A DNA stretch of 64,000 nucleotides, taken from positions 186,001-250,000 of the forward strand of contig BQMF02000001.1 in assembly GCA_027922465.2 (NCBI GenBank), in the 5' to 3' direction. A program made the position numbers and the translations under genes. The DNA is from Turritopsis dohrnii (taxonomy: Eukaryota; Cnidaria; Hydrozoa; Anthoathecata; Oceaniidae). The notes below the pieces were generated by a model. The model saw only the letters and a list, made by a program, of their open reading frames with translations. It did not search any database and was not told the origin of the DNA. This document shows positions 36,901 to 46,800 of this stretch, piece by piece; within the stretch, counting starts at the first letter, position 1, and every line of letters begins with the position of its first letter.

Positions 36901-37533
36901 ATCATAACATATCAAAACAAATTGAGGTATATTTCGCGAACCCGCGAGTATCATCCTGTCAAATTTATATCATAGTTATGAAACTGGAACAGTTTACTAA
37001 GAGACCGAAAAAATCGATGCGGCTTTGTTTTATACCGGCTCAAAATGAAAAAATAAGGACAATCGCCTAATTAGGAGAGAAAAATCGCCTATTTAAGCTA
37101 TCACATCTTAATTAAGTGATATAGCTTAATTTGCAGTTGTCCCTGACTGGCTTTACGGTACGAAGGCTGTCCGTAATTAGGTACATAGACGGTATGTAGA
37201 ATTCTTTCTTGGAAGTTATCCTTTTTGTTCTCTAACTATTCTGCCCAAAATACATCGCTGTAGGCTGTAAAACATTCCTTGCAAACTTATCACAGAAAGT
37301 AACATCATCAAAAAAGTGAACAAAAAATGAAATGAGCAGCTAGCTACATAATACGTTCTTTACCTTCCCCCAAAACTCGTGACAACAGGTGGAGACGCTT
37401 CCTTTTTGGTTAACTCTGCTTTGTAGTCTTCATCCTTTTCTGTAAACCTATCCTTGAACTTCTCCTCTAATTCTTCAACGATATTATTGGTAGTTTGTTC
37501 AACAGCAGTTGCTTCCGTGGTTTCTGTCTCCAT
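27936..37533 (-). CDS. RAMAC: RNMT-activating subunit (RAMAC-like)
   Basis: In vertebrates RAMAC binds and activates RNMT, the nuclear mRNA cap guanine-N7 methyltransferase. Three exons, 37533-37364, 28212-28177 and 28032-27936, join in phase (both junctions phase 2) to give 100 aa (human 118). Exon 1 holds the conserved activation domain: FKDRFTEKDEDYKAEL followed by SPPVV, close to the vertebrate core. Exons 2 and 3 encode DKHSRDRDRHRS and an RS-dipeptide run, then a Tyr-rich C-terminus ending FVFYY. Vertebrate RAMAC instead has an Arg/Asn-rich RNA-binding part, also with a Tyr-rich end. Intron 1 is 9.15 kb and almost filled by the nested transposons at 29080-37194. The gene is divergent from MAGOH. 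Identity rests on exon 1; the link to exons 2-3 is inferred from phase and acceptor quality. Confidence 0.72.
29377..30117 (+). pseudogene. C-terminal relic of a retroelement RT polyprotein
   Basis: One frame of 247 codons is interrupted by two stops: TGA at 29560 and TAG at 29974, each where the family has an encoded residue (probably Arg and Trp). Conserved blocks are QFWDLIRIRYGWSLTRLP, CECGTTF followed by HALSCKKGGF and RHN, VAFFDIRAFNPNA, FSATGGIGRE and CIQGSRT. These are the C-terminal blocks of a reverse-transcriptase protein common in marine invertebrate genomes, after the polymerase domain. It is 5' truncated: the polymerase core is missing. It lies inside the 29080-37194 element. 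Confidence 0.7.
33207..35575. repeat. Symmetric arrays of the palindrome GTCACGYYGTGAC
   Basis: Eight copies of a 13-bp near-palindrome occur at 33207, 33222, 33389, 33402 (upstream of the ORF) and 35175, 35188, 35388, 35563 (downstream). Six of them form three back-to-back pairs spaced 13-15 bp apart. The pattern suggests dimeric binding sites for the element's own protein. Confidence 0.85.
33912..35036 (+). CDS. Transposon protein apparently lacking its catalytic core
   Basis: The 374-aa intact ORF has a basic N-terminus (MPLTHAERQKRYRERQLKK, then a Lys/Arg/Glu-rich helical region to about residue 65). Next comes a linker, then DDISRQAPGKRDTIVV, KQKRHLSM-like and SKFASLRP blocks and the CACRQHQNI motif near residue 215. 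A Cys motif (CTTCKD) follows, and then a C-terminal region rich in beta-strands. These blocks recur in a large family of uncharacterised animal transposon proteins that, in full-length form, as I recall it, have a DDE-like core after the CxCxxHQN motif. Here that core seems to be missing. A CTTTAG acceptor just before the ATG implies an upstream 5' exon. The role is inferred: DNA binding or repression. Confidence 0.6.
   Translation: MPLTHAERQKRYRERQLKKLGEKTVKEKESKRRKEKRHANVEVEREKERQRKRKSRQNKAEMNSTVVSSPPYKSASTFGKAVKKAQSALPKSPQKRAKVVKKLSLDLDITDTPNPKKKPGPTASDASTIQVVQCFYKHDDISRQAPGKRDTIVVRENGQKETMQKRHLSMNVSEVYAIFKEEHPEVSIGKSKFASLRPPHVLLSSSMPRNVCACRQHQNIILMLESLHKFDSTFPLYSHEFPLTIVCDNANDICWNNMCTTCKDSTKFHNLYVVNGAAENHSIKNGSFVVIPYDYASSSSGKVVRKKLAAIVLNVLEDKMVEVQYTIPITKRRVKINPQDKGVVNIGDIKEILPFPNLRRGTYEFESGLNIDLF
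36354..37149. mobile_element. 796-bp TIR element with GCTTT duplication
   Basis: The ends are CAGTCAGGAACAACTGCAAA (left) and its near-exact inverse at the right, followed inward by ttaagctatatc. A 5-bp target duplication GCTTT sits at 36349-36353 and 37150-37154. It interrupts the right TIR of the 30603-37160 element. No intact ORF; short readings are not recognisable. Confidence 0.85.
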
Positions 37534-37814
37534 TTTCCTCGATAGACTTTTTAAACTACTTACTGGGTTCTACTTGGCCATTACATCGTCTCCGACTGCT
37601 TTGTGGTGACACTTTAGAAACCTGTCCATATGAGATGATAACATAAGAAATACGGACCGAAAAATCTAAACGTCTTAGCCTTGATAGCATGAGAAAACTC
37701 ACCGAAAATTTTTTATACTAGCCTAGTCAAGACTACTGCCTTGCCGGTCCGGGTTTTTTACATTCAGTGGCACATTTTTTTTTAAGCGCGAGCAAGACAC
37801 TTCCAACAAAAGAC
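37534..37814. promoter_or_regulatory. Divergent promoter region of RAMAC and MAGOH
   Basis: Only 281 bp separate the RAMAC-like ATG (37533, minus) from the MAGOH ATG (37815, plus), so both 5' UTRs and a shared promoter must fit here. I see no clear TATA box. The region is less AT-rich than its surroundings and free of the repeats seen elsewhere. Confidence 0.7.
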
Positions 37815-40800
37815 ATGACTGACAGTGAATTTTATTGTAGATACTATGTTGGTCATAAAGGAAAATTCGGGCACGAATTTTTAGAATTTGAATTTAGACC
37901 GGATGGTGAGATGATATTTATAACCTTGTCATTATTGTTCTGAAATATGGTAACAAGCAAAAGCTAATAAATATTTTGAAAATACAACACTACACTAGTC
38001 TAGTGAGTTAGTGAGATAAAGCCATTAATTCCAACCATCCCGGTTTGACCGGGATTGTCCAGGATTTGGTCATAGCGTCCTGCTCTCACAGATTCTTATG
38101 AAAGTGTCCCAGTTTCCAAATAACTTTCCTTGAAATTTTTACTTATATATGTGGCTCATATTGAAGAAAAATTGCATTTCTGCTTTCTTCATTGCTTTCA
38201 GTCCACTTCAATACAGAGAATTCAATTTTCTGCTACGCAATTGGATATATTCTGAGATTTTACCATTTCTTATATTTCCGACTGGGCGAAGCGGTCAAAT
38301 TTTTTTAGTTTATGCCCATTTTGCTAAACACTAATGGAGTATACTACACCTATAACTACACCTTAAGGCTAAAATACACGATCATTTTAAAATGACATTT
38401 TTTAAAAGATCATTTAAAACTGATCGTGTAAACGCTCAAAAAATGACGAAAAGTACCCGTCATCTTCAACTATCATTTAAAAATGATAACTCAAAAATGT
38501 TTGAGTTTTCATTTAAAAAATGATGGAATTTCTGCATATTAAATAAACATGCCGTTGGTTAAGTTGGCATCAACTGTCCAATTTATTAATTTGTGGCTGG
38601 AAGAAGGGTTTTTGTGGAATGTTTCGTCCACAAATTACAAACATAAGGACCAAAGAGGAAAGAGTATCATGCATTACTGTGCAATGTTTCTCGATAGATG
38701 GACGTATTAAACTTCATATTTCTTCAAAATTTTCCGGCGAAATTCTTAACAACTTTGAATATTCATGATCTTCTGCTTGAAATTCCCTCACAAGCATGTT
38801 ATAAATTCCTAAGAAGTTTCGTTATTGAAGTCAAGGTTTCACCCAATGTCTTCGTTTCTACCTTTCATTTTTCCTCTTTTGTCATTTGGACATAACAGCA
38901 ACAACTACGTTTGCTGCTGCCGGAGTCCATGACTGAAAAGTCAGGCTGTGTCCGGAGACACGTGCGATCGCACGTGCACGTGCAGGCGCACGTGCAAAAC
39001 ATTTTACACGAGTTAAATTTCGCTCTTGCAGAATAGTTTTGCCAAACATATATCGCACGTGCAAAACTCAGTTAATGCGATCTTCATTTTTCTTAATAAT
39101 AACTCTTTTAAAACATGCTTTGTTATGTCCCAAAGTATTTGTCGCGTGTCTTTTACTTTGTTTCATTTTGATTGACATTTTGGACAAGTTCTTTTCAAAT
39201 AAACAGCTTCTAAATAGAATGCATGCGTTCGATGCACTCCACCGTTGAGAAAATGATGATATATCATTATATCACGACGATAATATATGACATTCATCAC
39301 GGTGGAGAACATGTTTTTATCTTTTTATACAAGACTTTGAAGCTATGGTTCATTACTTCGTACTTTAAATGTTTTCTTCTTTAACACTCAACGATCAATT
39401 ATGACTTCGAAGAGAGTTGAGTACTCTACGTTTTTCTCGTGGGGTAAAGGTGACGTAATTGGATGCGAGAAAAAAGAAGAAAACAATAAAACATATGTCA
39501 CCAAAGTATGGTGTAAATTATGTACGAAATATAAAAATAATATAAATCACCAATTGAAGGGATCGGCGCAAAAAAATGCCATGGCTTTCATCGAAGGTAC
39601 AACGTCAGTTACCAAATTCCAAGTAAGTAAAACATGTTTTACATTTTTCTCATAGGGTACACATCTTTCAATAAGATGCTTTAAAGAGGCTAAAGTTTTT
39701 AAGTTTTTAAAATATTTCTTCAATTTTGGTACTGAATGTGTGTAAAAAATATTAACATGATAACATTGAAAATATATTAAAAGATTCATTAACACTTAAA
39801 ATAAACCTTCTTATTCTTTAATTTACGTCAGGTTTTCCGTCATCTGAATGAAGGTAATGGGCACAAAATTGCACTATCTTTGGAGTTAGGGAAACCAGCA
39901 AATGAACGTATGTCAGGAGTTACGTCATCCTCTTCTTCGTTATTACCACAAAGAAACGTTGCTGACATTTTTTCAACTTCCAGCAAAGAGGCATACATTA
40001 AGTTGACGAGGACCGCTTATGAGTTAGCGATGAATCCCACGCTACCCTTAAGGCAGTTTAAAACTCTGGTGAAAGTGCAGCGTGTTAACGGAGTTCGCCT
40101 AGTGCAAGGTGTGGCATTTGGATTGATTTTTACCTTAAAGTTATTTTATCATAATTTTGCCCAAAATAAAATTGCTTTATAAAATGTAAATTGTTAAAAT
40201 TTTTGTTAAATTTCTTAATCAGGTCATCAAGATTCAAAGGCTGCCCGTGAATTTATCCACTACATTTCGGAGGCTGTTCAAGAAAAATGTGCTGCTATTT
40301 TAGCTAGAGCAAATTTTATGTCATTATTATCTGACGGTTCGACAGCTCGAAAAACGAGAAGCGAGAAGGAACTGGTACTAATCAGGACAGAAAGGGCTGG
40401 TAAGTAGAGTAATTTCTAAGTTGCTAATATATGGAAGCCAATTTGTGTAAAAATACATGTAAAGAAAAATGATGTGGCGTTCCAGGGGAAACGGGATACA
40501 TTCAATGAAAACAATGTCCTAGGGAGTTCCAGTTGACTTTCCCTACTGCTCTACCTCTCTCTTGAACAGCAAAGTCGGAATGTACGAATGTACAGAAAAT
40601 TGTTTTTCATCTTAAAAAGTTATTGAAAATAAAAATAGGTCTTCATAAAAAAGTGCAGTGATACGCAACGCAAATTAAGGTAAGTAAACTAAAGTTTATT
40701 TTCAAGGTGAGTATCTTAAAAGAAAACTTTTGAAACTCGTCAAGTCGACGTAAAAATGTCATTTCTCTCTTCCCATTTCCCGTTATAGTTTTCACACTAG

Positions 40801-43800
40801 GTTGCTACAAATTAATGATTAGGATTTAACACTTGGTTGTAAAAGAATCATGCATAAAGTTTCAACTATAATATCGTTTGTATCGCGCAAAGAAAGGTCA
40901 TTAATTATTCATCATGTTATGTCTGTCGTTTGAAAAGGAAGAAAAAAAATTGAGCATATCCGTAAACTGGTGCTTGCATACTTTGCACAAAACTGCGAAT
41001 ACCTGCTCCGAACACTTTAAAGGCGGTTTTCCACTTCAAGAAAATTTTCCGCGGACAGGAACGGACAGGAAAGGAAAAGCAACTGAGCATGCGCAAACAC
41101 CACGTGAACAGAAAATTTTCCTTTCCGTTCCATTCCGAATGGAAGTAGAATCGAGTTCAACTTTTTCTGTTCTTTCCTGACGGAAAGCAGGTGATGAATT
41201 TTAAGGAGCCAATCAAATGCGTTATTTACAGCTTTTTGTTTACATTTTTTAAAAATCACAGTGTGTAGAAAAAACTCTTCAGATTGTGAGTCGATCAAAG
41301 TGCTACACAGAAAAACAGAATAAAAATTATTAACAAAAAACATGCTATTTATTTGTGGTGAATTTTTTTTCGAAAATTGTTTCGAGATCATTCGAAAGAA
41401 CTGGAAAAAAACTCATAATCTGGCAACAACTTTTCTTTGACCAAAACATGGGCCACGGCGGCGGGGGGGCCAGGGGGGCCATGGCCCCCCCACTTTTTTG
41501 CTAAATATAATGTGTTTTTTTTTTGTTGCAAATCTTTTTGACTCAAGGCCGTGCTCGGTTTCTTAGCTATCTCTATTACGAAGTAAATCACAATGTATAC
41601 CACATATGCAACATGATTCGCAAAATTAAAAATTTCCACCTGTCTTGAATCATTTCCATTTATAGATATCTTTTCGAAACGAGCTCGTAAAAATTTTTCT
41701 TCTCGTGCTCTCCTGAAATATTTTCAAAGAAAGCCGACATTGTTGTTAAAATCCATCTCGAAAGCTGATATTTCAGAAAACCTATCGCAGTTCGAGATGG
41801 ATTTTGGCGGAGATTTTGATCTTATTCATTTGGAAAGCGGGCCCCATCTCCTATATACCAACCATTTTTAATCAGTCTATACCAATTGATTTTCGCGAAA
41901 TATGCTAGAAGCTTTGAAAAATGGATAAAAAAAGACATTTGTTAAAGAACGTCTGGACCATAATTCGTATCGTACTGACGAGTGGTGCCACATCAGCTAC
42001 CTCGAACGCTCTTTTTCCATGCAAAGAAGAATCAAAACTTGGATCAGATCAACTAATGGGTCAAAAAAGATTCATTTCCTTATCAATTTTAAATGCCCAC
42101 GCAGAAAACCGACTGATAGCCTTGTGAAAGAGTGCTCGCTTCCTGTTCGGGAGGTCGCGGGTTCAATCCACGACCGAGTCATGCCAGCGACTATAACAGT
42201 GTGAATCACTCCTCTTTGCTTAGCACTCAGCAAGGGAGTAGGAATGATGTCAAGGATGGTTGTCCAGCTGAGCGGCTGCTGTTAATACGGCTTCCTTAGC
42301 CCAAATGGGGGCTTTAAATGCTCTAGGACCTCCTTCGCAGGACCCTCATTGATAGCAGTACCTTAAGGAACTGAAGAGGTTATCCTGTGTAAGCATTCGT
42401 AAATAGAATAGAATAGAATAGAAATAAAACATATATGATATGATATGATATGATGTATCACTGATAAGTCGCGTAAAGGTGTCAGAATGAGTTCGGAACT
42501 TTTACTGAAAAAGATCTTCAGTGACTTTTTATAGCTATACTTTAATCTCATTAGTTACATTAGTGTGCTCTATTTAACAAGTAAAATGCGTTTTTCGAAA
42601 GCCTCTGAGTCGTTTTAAGGGCTTCTAGAACTCAAAATTTTCTCCGTCGTCCAACCATGGTGGGCGACAATGTTTTAGGAAATACTACAATTTTTGGCCC
42701 CCCCCACTTGAAACCACAAGCCGTGGCCCATGCAAAAGATGAAATTCGCCTTTTTCTTTCCACTCCATTTTTTTCTTCTTTTGTTGGCTAAAATATTCCT
42801 CTGAACAAAGTCCCACATTTACCACTTTGTTGTTGTACTTAGTATATTTTGCAGAGTCAAACTTTAAAATTTAAAAGAAAATTTTCCATTCTGTAAAAAG
42901 GTGTGGAAATTAACAACTGAAAATTTTCCTGTTCTGTCCGCGGAAAATTTTCCTGTCCGTTCCTGTCCGCGGAAAATTTTCTTGAAGTGGAAAACCGCCT
43001 TAATGATCAAGTGAGTTCTCTTGAAAATACAATCAGATGGTTTCTATTTGCAGCAGCAAATTTAGATTGTTTTTTAAAAAAATTGTCTTTTCAGTTTCTA
43101 AGTGAATGTGAACCAGGCACAAGTCTATTTTTATTTCTCAACGGATGCCACCAGAAAAAGTTTTTTAAAAAACTGTTTGTTCACCGAGGTCAAATATCCA
43201 AGTCTATGAGGTAAAGAAAGAAGTGATTACTCTCCCTTGATACTCAATTGTCACATTTTTGTAAGTGTATGTTACGCTAGCGTACTTATCGTACATTTTG
43301 AACTTAGTTATGCGTTGCAAAAGTGTATCAATCAAGTAAACAAAAAATAACATTACGCGTAACATGTCACAAACATTCGATTTAGACAGCGTTCTTTTTA
43401 CTATAAATAAATGACCACTCTTTTAATGAACTCTATATAGCGTTCATAAAGAGCGGTATACCGTTCATGAGCGTTCTTATTGAACGCTCTAATGAACGAT
43501 CAGAACGTTTATTTGAACGCTCAAAAACAAATGTATCCCATTTCCTCTGGAACGTCAGATATTCTCTGAAAAGTTCGAAAGAATGAAACACGTCAGAAAA
43601 AATGAAGTACTCGTTCTCTTCTGTCCTGTTACTTATTTGCAGCCCTAATCATTAGGATGAATTTTGTTCTTTTTGTTCTTTTGTTTCATACTTTGCTCGT
43701 TTCTTTTCAATGATCAGTATAATCAAAAGTAAATGCATCACATTTTGTTTAGGAGTTCCTGTTTACATTGTAGCGACCCTATTGGAAATGTCTGAATGGG

Positions 43801-46800
43801 GAGGTACAGATGCTGAGTCTTTAAAAAAAGGAATTGATAGCATTTTTGCGAAAGATGGAAAGTATGAGATGGAGGTTTCTGACTACGAGTCTAAGCTTGT
43901 TAGTGCAACTGCCGACGGAGCCAGTGTCAATTTTGGTCGATATACTGGTCTTCTTACTCGAATGGCAGCAAACCGACCATGGCTTTTGAAAATACACTGT
44001 GTTAATCATAGAGTAGAATTGTCACTAAAAGATGCCGTCAAAAAGTCAGCGTTTGGAGATGTTGACACTTTTTATATCTCTCTTCATTCTTTTTTAAAGA
44101 ACTCAGGGAAAACGAAATCTGAAATCAAAACAGCTGCTGAAGCACTAAATATAAAACATTTTACGCTACCGAAATTGACTGGAACGAGATTCGTTGGGCA
44201 TCGTCGCAAAGTATATACCACATTGCTTAAGATGTGGCCAGCTGTAACCACTGCCTTGGAGAATGTAGAATCGGATACTAAAACAAAGACCGAGACAAGA
44301 GCAAAATTGAAAGGGTTCCTTCGAAATTACTTTCATTCGTACCACTTTTTATGCATCGTTTGCGTTTATCTTGACATTCTGGAGATAATAACACCTGTGT
44401 CAAAAGTTTTTGAAAGTGAGTTACTAGCTATTTCTTCAATCAAACCCGCAATTGATGAAACCCTCTCTTCCATTGAGGAAGAAATTTCAGTGTGTGGCAC
44501 AGATGATGAAATCCTGACAAGTCACCTCGCCTCTTTTAAATTAGGTGAAGGTGACGTAATTACTTCATCTTTTGTACGTGGAGATGACAAACACAAGAGA
44601 AATATCGACAGAGAAAGTATCAATGTAACCCTTAGCGATATGACCTACAATACAGAACAACGGGAACAGGCATCAGCAAAAAAGAAAGCACTATTAATCG
44701 ATCTTAAAGAATTCTTCAAAAGCAGATTTGCTGATTTTTTTGAGAATGAGTTATTGGAAAACACAAAATGGTTTGATCCAAAGAATTGGTCTAACAACAA
44801 TCGAACATATGGCATTAATCAAATCTCTTTCGTTGCGAAGCATTTTGATGGACCCCTACAGAAAGCTGGCTTTAATCTGGAAGCAGCACTTCGGGAATGG
44901 AAAGCGTTCCGATCATACGTAAGTGCAAACTATCGGGCGATAGAAGCAGTCCCTCTTTGGGAAAAAATCTTCCAGTACAGAAGAAAAGAGTATTCCAATC
45001 TCTGCAAACTCGCTGAAATTTTGTTGTGCCTCTCAGGTTCTAACTCTACTGTTGAAAGAGCTTTTAGCCTATTGACCAACATGCTAAGCGACCGTAGGCT
45101 ATTATTGTCTCACAAGACAATCAATGATATAATGGCTATCAATATCAATGATAAGCTTTGGACAGACATAGAAAGAGAAGAAATAATCGTACGAGCTGCG
45201 GAATTGTTTGAAAAAAGCAAAAGAAGAGTCCGGAGAGAGGAGGGACCACCTGCAAAAGCACCTCGGTTAGCAGAAGTTGTAATTTCAGACGAAGAAGAAG
45301 ATGAAAGTAGTGATAGTAGCGAAAACGAGGACTCCAGTGATTGTAGTGACGTAGAGGACATTTAACATGATTCATTTTTTCTTATGTTTTTATTTGTACT
45401 TTAAAGGCATTATAAAAAGAAAGTTGTTGTGTTTCATTTCATAAAATTGTCTACTCCTTCTATTTCACAACTAATAAGCCACAAAACATCGCCTTTTAAG
45501 TTAAGATTCATCGCACGTGCAAAATCATTCTGAAAACACGAATAGCTCTTGTAAACTATTTTGCATGAGCAATTTAATGCTCGTGTCTTTTTTATTCCTG
45601 ACACAGTATGAAAAGTACTCTTTTACCATGGAACTTTTATAAAAATGTTGTAATCATAAATGATCGTGTAAACAGATGTTCTAATCATTTTTTAAAGGAT
45701 TAAAAAAAATATCATGTCATTTATCATTTTAAAATGATCGTGTATTTCAGCCTAAAGACTATCTGAGAGATAGAGTGTCCCGGATTTTAAACTCCAAAGG
45801 TTTGAATTTGTATGTTGTATTTATATTCTGAAAATTAGTAAATCATCAAAGATAAACTGTCAAACGAGGAAACTATGAACAAGTGATTACTTTGGTGGCC
45901 AGCAATATTTCCTTTTTGCTCCCAAATTTTTTTCATTGAAATTCATTTAACCCCATATTCCATTCAATCAGTTAGGACCAATCGACCAGAATTCGTCACT
46001 AAAATAATCGTGATTTGTTATAAAGAATTGCCTCGATAATTTATTTTACTCTCCTATTTGAATACATCCGATTGAATGATGACGACCTAGCATAGCAACC
46101 GCATAGAAACATAGCTCTAGGGAAAATTCGACACGGTAAATTTTTTTTATTTTGGGGGGTGGTGAGACTTTATGCAAAAACAAAACTTTTTACCGTGTCA
46201 AAATTTCCCCTTCAGCTTAGTTCTTCAGAAAATGAAGAAAAAAGAAAATGAACAATTTCTACATCTTCGGAGGAGTACCGCTTTTCTAGCGAACATTAGC
46301 ATCAGTTTCAACAATGGTCGTAAAATTTAATTGCGCTATTGTGTGGCATATCGACGAAACGATTATTAAAATCATAAACATGACAATACCAAACATTCCA
46401 ATAATAAATTTTTGGGAAGCATTCGGAATAAATAATTCAAACGAACGAATGGTTATTACATGCTTCACCAGAACATACATATAGAAACGTTGAACACTTA
46501 CCTTATACACTTAAATTTTTAGTCAGAGCCATTGTAAATAAACCTCTGCTAGTTGTTAAATACCCACTATTGGCTTTGTGGCATCGAAAAAATGATACTC
46601 TGAGCAACTACGAATAGGTCAGAACTACCTTTTAAATTTTTCAACGGCCAGAAAATTGTTAAAGTTACAGCAAAGTGTCTACCAATAGTTTAATGTGTTT
46701 TTTGTGACGAAATGTATTTTGTTTTAAGTGTACCGGGTGTGTCAAAAAAAACGCCCCCCAAAATTTAAGATTTGATGTAGCCTTTTGTCTTTACGCTAGT

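Larger units (their letters stand above)
30603..37160. mobile_element. Second-level nested TIR element
   Basis: The left end taccgtaaagcggggtgact (30603) is mirrored by the right end, once the insertion at 36354-37149 is discounted, which ends gctttacggta at 37160. The subterminal word tgacttcgatca occurs twice at the left (tandem) and twice inverted at the right (near 36142 and 36333). TA may be the target. It carries the 31244-36017 element and the 36354-37149 element. Confidence 0.75.
29080..37194. mobile_element. Outermost TIR element of the RAMAC-intron nest
   Basis: The left end TACCGTCTTCGTGCC and right end (inverted) TACCGTCTATGTACC are both followed by taattacggacagcctt. A perfect 7-bp target duplication TGTAGAA sits at 29073-29079 and 37195-37201. 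Inside are an RT relic and the next nested element at 30603. The 13-bp word GTAATTACGGACA and its complement recur near both ends as subterminal repeats (29112, 30588, 37170). Superfamily unknown. Confidence 0.8.
41021..43000. mobile_element. 1.98-kb PIF/Harbinger-type non-autonomous element
   Basis: TIRs AGGCGGTTTTCCACTTCAAG are perfect at both ends and continue aaaattttccgcggacagg. TAA flanks both ends (41018-41020, 43001-43003). It has no transposase. It contains the 41447-42732 element. Confidence 0.85.
40475..43557. mobile_element. TIR element inside hAT intron 3
   Basis: The left end TGGCGTTCCAGGGGAAACGG and right end (inverted) TGACGTTCCAGAGGAAATGG continue with gatacatt, three mismatches over about 28 bp. 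Subterminal gaacgctc/gagcgttc words cluster at 43440-43530. No clear target duplication. An ORF reading [17 protein letters not shown] at 40970 resumes as [14 protein letters not shown] at 43001, past the inner insertion, so it once was continuous. Its product is not recognised. Confidence 0.65.
38942..45608 (+). mobile_element. hAT transposon, apparently complete
   Basis: The ends are CAGGCTGTGTCCGGA (left) and TACTGTGTCAGGA (right, inverted). A perfect 8-bp target duplication TGAAAAGT sits at 38934-38941 and 45609-45616, as expected for hAT. Subterminal gcacgtgca words lie near 38957-39063 and again inverted near 45512. It contains a four-exon transposase gene, and intron 3 has received further insertions. 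Confidence 0.9.
38367..45752. mobile_element. PIF/Harbinger element split by an hAT insertion
   Basis: TIRs GGCTAAAATACACGATCATT (left) and GGCTGAAATACACGATCATT (right, inverted) are followed by ttaaaatga. TAA flanks both ends (38364-38366, 45753-45755), the PIF/Harbinger target. Without the hAT insertion it is about 0.7 kb. It holds both hallmark remnants of that superfamily: a MADF/Myb-like ORF and a fragment of the Harbinger transposase. Confidence 0.85.

Noticed and set aside
38364..45755. First reading of the TTAA-like edge as a piggyBac insertion, and of the outer TIRs as those of the hAT gene
   Set aside because: The flank is TAA on both sides with MADF and Harbinger relics inside, and the hAT gene has its own ends with an 8-bp duplication at 38934 and 45609.
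46286..46510. Minus-strand ORF with one transmembrane-like stretch
   Set aside because: No family match, no splice partner, located in the MAGOH intron among transposons.
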